Shown here: piece by piece, positions 7,518 to 15,073 of the stretch
Numbering within the stretch: the first letter of the stretch is position 1
Layout of the letters: every line of letters begins with the position of its first letter
NCBI GenBank assembly: GCA_038259365.1
Contig: JBBSOW010000041.1
Coordinates: forward strand, 1 to 24,877
From: JBBSOW01 sp038259365
GTDB lineage: Bacteria; Actinomycetota; Actinomycetes; Propionibacteriales; Propionibacteriaceae
Direction of reading: 5' to 3'
Length of the DNA: 24,877 nucleotides
Program-made: the position numbers and the translations under genes
The notes under the pieces: model-generated
What the model was told of the DNA's origin: nothing
Seen by the model: only the letters and a program-made list of their open reading frames with translations
Databases searched by the model: none

Positions 7518-8924
7518 ATGCGCATCCGCCCGTCAGTCCTGCACCTGGACATGGACGCGTTCTACGCCTCGGTGGAGCAGCGAGATAAGCCGTCGCTGCG
7601 CGGGAAGCCCGTCGTCGTCGGCGGGGTGGGCCAACGCGGGGTGGTGGCTACCGCGAGCTACGAGGCCCGTCGGTTCGGCGTTCGCTCGGCCATGCCCAGC
7701 CACGAGGCGAGGCGGCGTTGCCCCAATGCGGCCTTCCTGTCGGGCCGGTTCGAGGCCTACCGGCTGGCCAGCCGGCAGGTGATGGCGCTGCTCCGCGAGC
7801 TGAGCCCCACGATCGAGCCGCTGTCGCTGGACGAGGCCTTCGTGGATTTGGAGGACAGCGCGGAAGCCGACCTCGATCTCAGCCCCGACAGGATGGCGGC
7901 GCGGGTCGCGCGGCTGCAGCGCGACCTGAGCGCGGTCACGGGCGGCCTTACCGCCTCGGTGGGGGTGGCCACGAGCAAGTTCATGGCCAAGGTGGCCTCG
8001 GAGATGGCCAAACCAGCGGGCATCGTCATCGTCGAGCCGGGAACCGAGGTCGAGCTGATCGCCCCCCTGTCGGTGCGGGCCATCCCGGGCGTCGGACCCG
8101 TGACCGAGCAGAAGCTGCACACCTTCGGGGTCGCGAAGGTCGCCGACCTCCAGCGGATGAAACTCACCGAACTCAACCGGCTCGTGGGAACCGCCTGGGG
8201 CCAGTCGTTGCACGAGTTCGCCCGGGCCCACGACGAGCGCCACGTCGAGGCGCTGCGGGAGGCGAAATCGATCTCGGTGGAGGACACGTTCGAACACGAC
8301 GTCACCGACCGCGACGAACTCAACCGGCTCCTGGGGCGTTACAGCCGCCACGTGGCCGAGCGGATCCGCAAGCAAGGCCTGTTCGCGCGCACCGTGACGA
8401 TCAAGGTGAAGCTGGCCGACTTCACCGTGCACACCCGTTCGCGAACGTTGAGCGGGGCGACCGACCGGGACGAGTCGATCACCGCGGTCGCGCGGTCCTT
8501 GCTCGACGGCGTCGACATCACCGAGGGGGTGCGTCTGTTGGGGGCCGGGGTGGCCTCGATGACGACGATCGCTCAGGAATCGCTCTTCGGTGAGGAGCTG
8601 ACCGGCGAGGATCTCACCTCGGCCTCCGCCGGCGATGTGCGCACCCAGGTGAGAGGTCCGGGCCGGTTCGCCGAGTCGTCGCCGGCGCGGAGTTGGCCGC
8701 CGGGGGCCGACGTCACCCACTCCGAATTCGGGCCGGGTTGGGTGTGGGGCGCGGGATTGGGCCGGGTGACCGTGCGCTTCGAGACCGCCGCCACCGGGCC
8801 CGGTCCCGTCCGCACCTTCTCCACCGAGGACGAGCGGCTGCAACTCACGCCCGTCAAACCGTCGGACGAGGCGGTTGAGGAGGGTGACTCCATGGCGTCA
8901 GACCCGGTGCTCCCCGATGGCTGA
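7518..8924 (+). CDS. dinB: DNA polymerase IV (Y-family translesion polymerase)
   Basis: The 468-residue protein has Y-family signatures: HLDMDAFYASVEQ with catalytic Asp11 and steric-gate position Tyr16, and LSLDEAFVDL with Asp105-Glu106, close to E. coli Asp103-Glu104. The phrase SVGVATSKFMAKVASEMAKPAG, the helix-hairpin-helix region (IPGVGPVTEQKL) and the little-finger domain follow. QESLF at residues 353-357 matches the beta-clamp binding pattern Qxx(L)F. About 110 residues extend past this motif, ending in a beta-rich stretch (HSEFGPGWVWGAGLGRVTVR) also known in actinobacterial DinB proteins. The ATG at 7518 begins directly before the conserved N-terminus; the open frame upstream lies antisense to the LacI gene and is not used. 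The enzyme bypasses damaged template bases. The next gene overlaps its end by 8 bases. Confidence 0.95.
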   Translation: MRIRPSVLHLDMDAFYASVEQRDKPSLRGKPVVVGGVGQRGVVATASYEARRFGVRSAMPSHEARRRCPNAAFLSGRFEAYRLASRQVMALLRELSPTIEPLSLDEAFVDLEDSAEADLDLSPDRMAARVARLQRDLSAVTGGLTASVGVATSKFMAKVASEMAKPAGIVIVEPGTEVELIAPLSVRAIPGVGPVTEQKLHTFGVAKVADLQRMKLTELNRLVGTAWGQSLHEFARAHDERHVEALREAKSISVEDTFEHDVTDRDELNRLLGRYSRHVAERIRKQGLFARTVTIKVKLADFTVHTRSRTLSGATDRDESITAVARSLLDGVDITEGVRLLGAGVASMTTIAQESLFGEELTGEDLTSASAGDVRTQVRGPGRFAESSPARSWPPGADVTHSEFGPGWVWGAGLGRVTVRFETAATGPGPVRTFSTEDERLQLTPVKPSDEAVEEGDSMASDPVLPDG

Positions 8925-9840
8925 GTCCTTCGAAACGGCCGCCGACCAATCGCGGATCCTCGAGCCGGAACGCTGGCGCGCCCGCCAACGGCGCCACCAC
9001 GAACGCGTCGACGCGCTCGTGTCGGCGCACAAGGAGCGTCAAGCCCGGCGGATCAAGCACCCGATCGAGGACTTTCTCTTCGAGTACTACTCGCTTCGCC
9101 CCTACGAGTTGCGACGCTGGCACCCCGGGATTGGGGTGGCCTTGCGCTGTGCGGACGAGCGGGACAGGGCGGGGTACGCCGGCCGGCGGCACTACCGCAC
9201 GTTCGGCGAGGCGGGCGATCTCGTCGGCGTCGACGCCGCGTCGGTGCTCGGGCAGCGGCGCCGAACAATCTCCCAGATCCTCAATCTACTGACCGCCGTG
9301 GCCGGCCGGGACGCCCAGTTCGGCTGCTTCGGTATGCACGAGTGGGCGATGGTGATGGGCTCGGACCCGGCCCGGCTGCGGCACCGCGAGCTCGGCTTGC
9401 GGCTGTCCCCGACCGAGACCTCCGACGTGGTCCGAAGCAACCGGCTGGTGTGCAGCCACGTCGACGCGGTTCGCTTCTTCACCCCGCCGGCCAGACCGCT
9501 CAACGAGCTCGCCCCCACACGGCAGACGCAGGCCGCCTTCGACCAGCCCGGCTGCGTCCACGTCGGCATGGACCTGTACAAGTGGGCGGCCAAGCTGATC
9601 CCGCTGGCGCCGTCGGAGCTGGTCGTGGACTGTTTCGGGTTGGCCCGCGAACTGCGCGTGCTGGACATGCGGGCGAGCCCCTACGACGTCGCCTCGCTGG
9701 GGTACGGGCCGGTTCGCGTCGAGACCCCCAGCGGAAAGGCCGAGTACGTGGTGGAGCAACGCCGGCTGGCCAAGCTGGCGGCGCCGCTACGCGAGCGGAT
9801 CCTCGACGTCTGCCGACGGTCGCTGCCTCCAGGTGCCTAG
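8917..9840 (+). CDS. Conserved actinobacterial protein, commonly labelled 3-methyladenine DNA glycosylase
   Basis: The 307-residue cytoplasmic protein has no signal peptide or membrane segment. It begins with a charged Arg/Glu/His-rich helix and then the marker phrase HPIEDFLFEYYS followed by RPYELRRWHPG. Internal stretches such as CFGMHEWAMVM and CVHVGMDLYKWAAKL contain conserved-looking His, Cys and Trp. From memory, actinobacterial homologues with this start are deposited as 3-methyladenine DNA glycosylase, but I see no helix-hairpin-helix-GPD motif of the AlkA type, so the label is weak. The ATG at 8917 overlaps the dinB stop, which implies translational coupling and fits a role in DNA damage handling (inference). 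Function should be read as unknown. Confidence 0.72.
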   Translation: MAESFETAADQSRILEPERWRARQRRHHERVDALVSAHKERQARRIKHPIEDFLFEYYSLRPYELRRWHPGIGVALRCADERDRAGYAGRRHYRTFGEAGDLVGVDAASVLGQRRRTISQILNLLTAVAGRDAQFGCFGMHEWAMVMGSDPARLRHRELGLRLSPTETSDVVRSNRLVCSHVDAVRFFTPPARPLNELAPTRQTQAAFDQPGCVHVGMDLYKWAAKLIPLAPSELVVDCFGLARELRVLDMRASPYDVASLGYGPVRVETPSGKAEYVVEQRRLAKLAAPLRERILDVCRRSLPPGA

Positions 9841-10004
9841 AGTGGGTTGGATTTGAGGCCATCGACAACCTAGGGTTGCACGGGTCGATCTGATAAAGAG
9901 CCGGATGGGCGTAACCGGGAGCGGCCTAAGGGCGTAGTAGGAGTAAACAGCGGTGAGGACAGTGCTCATCGAGGCAACGAGTTTCGACTTGAGGGAGCGT
10001 TATC

Positions 10005-11204
10005 GTGCGACACACCACCGGAACCGTAGGGGCCTCGCCTTGGCGCGGCCGGATCGCCGGCGTCGGCCTGGCCAGCGCCCTGATCCTCTCCGCCTGCTCG
10101 GGTCCGGCGATTCAGGCCGACGGAGAGAATCCGTCGGTGAGCGAATCCGCGTCGAACCAACAGGCGACGTCTTCGCCCAGGCCGACGGAATCGGCGAAGG
10201 CCGAGGAGTCCGCTTCTTCGCCGGCCAAGCCCGCCCAGAAGGCGGAGTCCAAGAAGAAGGACCAGTCCAAGAAGGAGGACCAGTCCAAGAAGGACGCGAA
10301 GGCGACCGCGATGCTGGATCAGGGCAGTTCGGGTGAGAAGGTGCGTGAACTGCAGAGTCGGCTGAAGCAGATCGGCTGGTTCGGTGCCGCTATCTCCCCC
10401 AACTACGGCGACACGACGTCGAACGCGGTCTCGAACTTCCAGAACAAGCGCGGGATGAAGCGAACCGGTGAGGTCGACAAGGCCACCTGGAAGGCCTTGG
10501 TCGGCATGACCCGCCAGCCGTCGAGCGATGAGATGTACAACCGGGTCAAGGCCGGCAAAGCGCTGTGGAAGAAGGGGTCCTCGGGTTCGAAGGTGCGCGA
10601 GGTGCAGGCCCGGCTGAAGCAGATCGGTTGGTTCAGCGGCAACGTCACCGACACATACGGCAGCCAGACCGTTTCCAGCGTGAAGGGTTTCCAAGGTAAG
10701 CGCAACATCCCCACCACGGGTGAGGTGGACGAGCGCACCTGGGGCAAGCTCACCGCCATGACCCGCACGCCCACCAAGGACGAGCTGGCCAACAAGACTT
10801 CCCGCTCCAATTCCGGCTCGACGAGCGCGGCGGGGCTGGATAAGCGCTGCCTGAGTGGGCGCGCTATCTGCATCAGCAAGAGGACCAACACCTTGGCCTG
10901 GGTGGTCGACGGCAAGGTGCAGAGCCGGATGGACGTGCGCTTCGGCTCCGCCGAGCTACCGACCCGCGAGGGTACGTTCAGCGTCGGCTGGAAGTCCAGG
11001 GATCACGTTTCCAGCCTATATCACACCTCCATGCCCTACGCCATGTTCTTCTCCGGTGGCCAGGCCGTGCACTACTCGCCGGACTTCGCGGCCAACGGTT
11101 ATAGCGGCGCCTCGCACGGCTGCGTCAACGTGCGGAACAAGCCGGCCGTCCAGTCGCTGTTCGCCCAGGCGCGCGTCGGTGACAAGGTGATCGTCTACCG
11201 CTGA
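10005..11204 (+). CDS. L,D-transpeptidase lipoprotein with two peptidoglycan-binding domains
   Basis: The 399-residue protein starts at a GTG with a strong ribosome binding site (GAGGGAG at 9991-9997). A signal peptide ends in the lipobox LSAC (Cys31), so it is an outer-face lipoprotein. Residues about 35-103 form a Ser/Lys/Glu-rich linker with short repeats. Two PG_binding_1 repeats follow (about 104-165 and 188-250), alike in sequence: each has RLKQIGWF and TGEVD.. .TW. The C-terminal YkuD domain (about 285-399) has the catalytic SHGCVNV with His371 and Cys373 and an upstream HYSPDF. The enzyme makes 3-3 cross-links or attaches proteins to peptidoglycan. It stands alone between intergenic gaps of 164 and 314 bp. 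The domain calls are firm; which L,D-transpeptidase reaction it performs is not determinable here. Confidence 0.92.
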   Translation: MRHTTGTVGASPWRGRIAGVGLASALILSACSGPAIQADGENPSVSESASNQQATSSPRPTESAKAEESASSPAKPAQKAESKKKDQSKKEDQSKKDAKATAMLDQGSSGEKVRELQSRLKQIGWFGAAISPNYGDTTSNAVSNFQNKRGMKRTGEVDKATWKALVGMTRQPSSDEMYNRVKAGKALWKKGSSGSKVREVQARLKQIGWFSGNVTDTYGSQTVSSVKGFQGKRNIPTTGEVDERTWGKLTAMTRTPTKDELANKTSRSNSGSTSAAGLDKRCLSGRAICISKRTNTLAWVVDGKVQSRMDVRFGSAELPTREGTFSVGWKSRDHVSSLYHTSMPYAMFFSGGQAVHYSPDFAANGYSGASHGCVNVRNKPAVQSLFAQARVGDKVIVYR

Positions 11205-11518
11205 GCAACGTAGCATCGAGAACGGTTTTCACCCGCTCCCGTTCGCGGCGGATGACTCTGGCTGGTCATCGCGTGTCCCTTCTTGGCGCGTCACCCCTAA
11301 CCGGGGGACCGCCGGTCGTCGGCCAAAAACCCTCGGCGCCGGGGGATCACAGCTCGAGACCCCCGGGGAGCACTCAGGGCACAGGGTGGGGGAAACCAAC
11401 ACCGATTCCAGGGCGATGACCGATGGGGCCGGGCGCGGTCTGATGGAAGGCTGGGAACTGGAACCGATCCGGTTCTGTCCCGCCGGCTCCACCGCCTGCG
11501 CCACTGGAGGGAAAGCCG
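11205..11518. other. 314-bp non-coding gap with GC-rich hairpins
   Basis: No convincing gene lies here. GATGAC/GTCATC (11251-11256/11265-11270) can form a small hairpin after the L,D-transpeptidase gene and may end its transcript. CCGGGGG at 11339-11345 pairs perfectly with CCCCCGG at 11360-11366 around a 14-base loop, and CCGGGGGA also occurs at 11301. The last 70 bases before the transporter include GGGAAC, GTCCCGCC and GCCACTGG, pieces that recall cobalamin riboswitches, but the full fold and the B12 box are absent. The gap probably holds the promoter and a structured leader for the transporter/glycosyltransferase operon; I cannot assign a riboswitch class. Confidence 0.4.
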
Positions 11519-12445
11519 ATGCCGATCGTCACAGCCATCGCGTTGGCGGTCGCGGCATCGGTGCTGTTTGCGCTCGGGACGACGATTCAGCACGGCTCGG
11601 TGGGGCGTCACATGGCGATCGACGGCTCCGCTTCCAGGGCCATCGGTGTCCGGCGCTTGCTGGCGCTGGTACGTAACCGTCGGTGGCTCGGCGGGTTGGG
11701 GCTGATTCTCACGGGGGCGGCCATGCACATCACCGCGCTCACCCTGGCCCCGGTGACGGTGGTCCAACCGGTGGGTATTCTGGCCGTGGTGTGGTCGGTC
11801 CTGTTGGCGGCCAAACTGCACGGTTATCGAACGACGAGGATCATCTGGTTCTCGGTCGGTCTCACCGTGGCGGGCATCGTGGCCTTCACGGTGCTGGCCT
11901 CCCTGCACGCCTCCAACGACACCCGCATCGACACCGGCCGCATCTTCCTCGCCTGCGCGGTGGTCTACGGGATCACGGGCGCCGTGGCTTTGGTCGTCAA
12001 GCTCGGGCCCGGTTGGCTGCACTGCATGGGTTGGGCGGGTGCGGGCGCCATCTTGTACGGACTCTCCACTGGCCAACTCAAGACGTTGACCGAGCTGATC
12101 CTCCAGCCGGGCTTTTGGCGCACCGGGTTGTTCTGGGGTTGTCTGGCCACCCTGGTCCCGGCCTATGCGTTCGGGGGCTGGTTGATCCAGCAGGCCTTCG
12201 CCGCCGGCCCCGCGGAGATCGTCGTCGGTTCCATGACCACCATCGATCCGCTTGTTGCGGTCCTGTTCGGCGTCATCGTGCTCGGTGAGGGAGCCGGCGT
12301 CTCCTGGCCCGTCGGGTTGGCCATGATCACCGCCGGGGCAGTCTCCACCGGCGGGGTGGTCTTGCTCTCTCGCCATCACCCCGACGCCGATAACGCCGCC
12401 ATGATGGCCCGGCACACCCGCGTCGCCGCCGAAGTGCAGGCCTGA
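11519..12445 (+). CDS. DMT-superfamily (EamA/NIPA-like) transporter
   Basis: The 308-residue protein has nine or ten membrane segments in two halves, as in drug/metabolite transporters and the related NIPA magnesium transporters. Phrases such as ALTLAPVTVVQPVGILAVVWSVLLAAKL and GSMTTIDPLVAVLFGVIVLGEG match the paired helix-4/helix-9 regions of this superfamily. A strong ribosome binding site (GGAGGG, about 11506-11511) sets the ATG at 11519. The next gene starts 2 bases after the stop, so it is in an operon with two GT4 glycosyltransferases. The substrate is unknown; the context suggests a glycolipid or envelope precursor, or an ion, but this is inference. Confidence 0.85.
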   Translation: MPIVTAIALAVAASVLFALGTTIQHGSVGRHMAIDGSASRAIGVRRLLALVRNRRWLGGLGLILTGAAMHITALTLAPVTVVQPVGILAVVWSVLLAAKLHGYRTTRIIWFSVGLTVAGIVAFTVLASLHASNDTRIDTGRIFLACAVVYGITGAVALVVKLGPGWLHCMGWAGAGAILYGLSTGQLKTLTELILQPGFWRTGLFWGCLATLVPAYAFGGWLIQQAFAAGPAEIVVGSMTTIDPLVAVLFGVIVLGEGAGVSWPVGLAMITAGAVSTGGVVLLSRHHPDADNAAMMARHTRVAAEVQA

Positions 12446-12447
12446 GC

Positions 12448-13716
12448 GTGGCCGGGGTCTCGGGGCCGCTCCCCGGCGATGAGCCTCCGCGCCGGGTGGC
12501 CGTCATCAGCGACTTCAGCCTCGCCACCCTCGGAGGCGCGGAAGCGGCCTATCGCGAGCAGGTGAGGGCGCTGGCCGGCGCCGGTCTCCAGGTGTTGGCG
12601 ATGAGCCCACGGTGCGCGGGCTTGAGCGCGTTGGACCGGCTCGACGGCGTCTTGGCCGTCGGCCTGCCGGTGTTGTTCCGGGTGCCTCGGATCGGATTCC
12701 CGGTCGCGCGGAACTCCCCCGAACTGCGGCGCCTCATCGCCCAGAACCTCACCGAACACGCCGTGGAGGTCGTCCACCTGCATTCGGAGTTCGGCATCGC
12801 CGCGGCCACCTACGCGGTGGCTCGAAAGCTGGGGATTCCCGTCGTGCACACCGTGCACTGCTGGCTTGTCACCGATTGGCCGATCCAGCGCGCGCTCAGC
12901 GCGGGCGCCCCCATCTTCCATCGCCTGGTGACTGGGGTGCCCAGCCCGCGGCGTCGGTTTGCCGACAAGGTGGGCGATTCGGCCATGCGGGCCATGACGG
13001 TGGCCCTGGCTCGAAAGGCCACCCGAATCGTGGCCCCGTCCGTGCACATCGGCGAGGAGCTACGCGCGGCCGGTCTGGGGCCCGTCGACATCATCCCCAA
13101 CACCGTAGCCGTTCCCGCCCGGGCCGCAGCCCTCACCCCCGATGACGGTCCGCTGAAGGTGTTCTGGTTCGGTCGGTGCGTCGCGGAGAAGCGCCTGGTG
13201 CCCTTCGTGCGGAGCGCCCGTGCGGCGATCGAACGACTCGGGCCCGGACAGCTGCAGATCGACGTGGCCGGGGAGGGCGACCAGCTCGCCCGCGCCAAGG
13301 CGGTGGCCGCGGGCGTCGCCGACATCCGCTTCCACGGCCGGTTGGCGCCGGAGGAGGTCGCCCGGCGGCTGGCGAACTGCCACGTCACGGCGTTGACGTC
13401 GGTCGACTTCGACAATCAGCCGATGATGGTGGTCGAATCGATCTCGGCGCTGCGTCCGGTCATCTACTGCGATCCGCGCCTGCGGGAGGGCCTCGACACG
13501 GGGGCGGGTCTGCCGGCGTTCGGCGGTGAGGCCGTGCTCACCGAGCTCCTGGTCAACCTGGCCGAGGACCGCACCGCCCTGCTGGACGCCTCGCGGGCCG
13601 CCGAGCGCGCCCGCGCCGACTTTGCCCCGAGCACCTTTACTGCGCGGGCGAGGGCCAGCTACCAGCTGGCTACCAAAGGCCCTCACCCTGCACGCGTGCC
13701 CACGGCAAGAAAGTGA
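12448..13716 (+). CDS. GT4-family glycosyltransferase (first of pair)
   Basis: The 422-residue protein has a GT-B fold: an N-terminal Rossmann domain beginning at VAVISDFSLATLGGAEAAYREQ, with HTVHCWL in the acceptor region, and a C-terminal nucleotide-sugar domain with VFWFGRCVAEKRL and the FDNQPMMVVES motif. In retaining GT4 enzymes the latter position is usually E-x7-E; here it is Asp322-x7-Glu330, a variant seen in some GT4 subgroups. The GTG at 12448 is used, 2 bases after the transporter stop. No signal peptide or membrane segment is seen, so it probably works at the cytoplasmic membrane face. The sugar and acceptor cannot be told; mannosyl or glucosyl transfer to a lipid would fit the context. 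Confidence 0.85.
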   Translation: MAGVSGPLPGDEPPRRVAVISDFSLATLGGAEAAYREQVRALAGAGLQVLAMSPRCAGLSALDRLDGVLAVGLPVLFRVPRIGFPVARNSPELRRLIAQNLTEHAVEVVHLHSEFGIAAATYAVARKLGIPVVHTVHCWLVTDWPIQRALSAGAPIFHRLVTGVPSPRRRFADKVGDSAMRAMTVALARKATRIVAPSVHIGEELRAAGLGPVDIIPNTVAVPARAAALTPDDGPLKVFWFGRCVAEKRLVPFVRSARAAIERLGPGQLQIDVAGEGDQLARAKAVAAGVADIRFHGRLAPEEVARRLANCHVTALTSVDFDNQPMMVVESISALRPVIYCDPRLREGLDTGAGLPAFGGEAVLTELLVNLAEDRTALLDASRAAERARADFAPSTFTARARASYQLATKGPHPARVPTARK

Positions 13717-13723
13717 CGTTGCC

Positions 13724-14902
13724 ATGAAGATTCTGCTCGGGACCGACACCTTCCCCCCTACGGTCAACGGGGCGGCGAGATTCACCGAACGCTACGCCCA
13801 CGCGCTGAGCCGAGCTGGCCACGAGGTACACGTGGTCTGCCCCTCACCGACCGGTCGGCGAGCCGACGACGAACACGACCTCGTCCGCGTGCACGAGCTG
13901 GCCTCCATCGGGTACTACTACTACCCGGGCTTTCGGTTGAGCCTGCCGTGGTCGGCCCGTCGTGGGACGCGAGACCTGGTGGCCGAACTCGCCCCCGACG
14001 TCGTGCACATCCAAGACAACTTCATCATCGGCCGCGGTCTCGCCTCGGCGTGCGAGCGGCTCGGCGTCCCGTTGGTGGCGACCAACCACCTGATGCCGGC
14101 CAACTTCTTCGATCACGTGCCGCTGCCCAAGCCGCTGCGCAGCCTCGGGGCTAAACTCCTGTGGGCGGACATGAAAAGGGTATACGCCAAGGCTGGCGTG
14201 GTGACGTCACCCACCCCGAAGGCCGTCGAGCTGTTCGGTGCGGCAACCGGTTTCACCGGAGCCGTCGCGGTCTCGAACGGGATCGACATCGACACCTACC
14301 AGAACGCGGTCTCCGCGGCCCGGTTCCGCCCGCCGACCCCGGAGCGCCCGCCAACGGTGCTGTTCGTGGGCCGGCTGGATCAGGAGAAGCGGGTCGGCGA
14401 TCTCATCGCCGCGTTCGCGCGGCTGCCGGCGGCGCTGCCCGCCCGGCTGGTGATCGTGGGCGACGGATCGTTACGGCAGAAACTGATGGCTCAGGCGGCG
14501 CCGCTGGGCAGGCGGGTGGAGTTCGCGGGCCGGATCGACGACGAGGAGCTACTGCGCGCCTACGTCGAAGCCGACGTCTTCTGCATGCCCGGCGTGGCAG
14601 AACTGCAAAGCCTGGTGACGTTGGAGGCCATGGCGGCCGGTAAACCGGTACTGGCGGCCAACGCCATGGCCCTGCCCCACCTGTGTTACCCCGGCGTGAA
14701 CGGCCAGCTGTTCGAACCCGGCGATATCGCCCAGCTGGCGGGCCACCTGGAAGAGTTGCTCCGCGATCCTGAGCGGCGAACCGCGATGGGTGAAGCGAGC
14801 GTGCAGATCGTGGCCGAGCACACCTCCGCCGCCACCCTCGCGATCCTCGTGGGGTTCTACGAGCGTCTCGTCGGGCTTCGCGAGCTGGCCGAGGCCGCCT
14901 GA
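13724..14902 (+). CDS. GT4-family glycosyltransferase (second of pair), diacylglycerol-glycosyltransferase-like
   Basis: The 392-residue GT-B protein starts MKILLGTDTFPPTVNGAARF, a start typical of GT4 enzymes that build glycolipids. It has VLFVGRLDQEKRV in the nucleotide-sugar domain, a standard E-x7-E pair at Glu293/Glu301, and ALPHLCYPGVNGQLFEPGD, a phrase shared with diacylglycerol glucosyl- and mannosyltransferases. The ATG at 13724 lies 7 bases after the previous stop; the upstream open frame overlaps the first glycosyltransferase and is not used. Likely substrates are a nucleotide sugar and a membrane lipid or glycolipid acceptor (family knowledge). With its partner and the transporter it could make and move an envelope glycolipid (inference). 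It is last in the operon, before a structured intergenic element. Confidence 0.87.
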   Translation: MKILLGTDTFPPTVNGAARFTERYAHALSRAGHEVHVVCPSPTGRRADDEHDLVRVHELASIGYYYYPGFRLSLPWSARRGTRDLVAELAPDVVHIQDNFIIGRGLASACERLGVPLVATNHLMPANFFDHVPLPKPLRSLGAKLLWADMKRVYAKAGVVTSPTPKAVELFGAATGFTGAVAVSNGIDIDTYQNAVSAARFRPPTPERPPTVLFVGRLDQEKRVGDLIAAFARLPAALPARLVIVGDGSLRQKLMAQAAPLGRRVEFAGRIDDEELLRAYVEADVFCMPGVAELQSLVTLEAMAAGKPVLAANAMALPHLCYPGVNGQLFEPGDIAQLAGHLEELLRDPERRTAMGEASVQIVAEHTSAATLAILVGFYERLVGLRELAEAA

Positions 14903-14946
14903 GAGGCGCGCAACCCCCGTCGACACGGCCGGAGCCGGACGGGTTT

Positions 14947-15036
14947 GGCCGATGATCTGCCGATAGCTGGCCGCTACCCCCAGCCGCTGAGCGTGGCGCC
15001 ACCGCCGAATGCTCCGCGGTGGGCAGATTATCGGCC
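14947..15036. repeat. Long imperfect inverted repeat / three-way-junction-like structure between convergent genes
   Basis: GGCCGATGATCTGCC (14947-14961) is complementary to GGCAGATTATCGGCC (15022-15036) over 15 positions, with a single G-T wobble. Inside lie two more stems: GCTGG/CCAGC (14966-14970/14980-14984) and CCACCGC/GCGGTGG (14999-15005/15016-15022; one base is shared with the outer stem). The whole folds as a three-way junction and sits between the stop of the second glycosyltransferase (14902) and the stop of the minus-strand gene (15074). It may be a bidirectional terminator, a processing site, a small structured RNA or a mobile palindromic repeat. There is no T-run for a classic intrinsic terminator. 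Confidence 0.6.
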
Positions 15037-15073
15037 CGCCGAGGTGAATAACGAGGAGTTCGTCGGTGTGCGG

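Noticed and set aside
9841..10004. c-di-AMP (ydaO) riboswitch before the L,D-transpeptidase
   Set aside because: Such elements precede some actinobacterial cell-wall genes, but I could not match the conserved core; only a small CAACC/GGTTG hairpin (9866-9878) is evident.
11452..11518. Cobalamin riboswitch before the DMT transporter
   Set aside because: Pieces such as GTCCCGCC and GCCACTGG are present, but the GGTGxxAxTCC element is not intact, the B12 box is missing and the ATG is too close.
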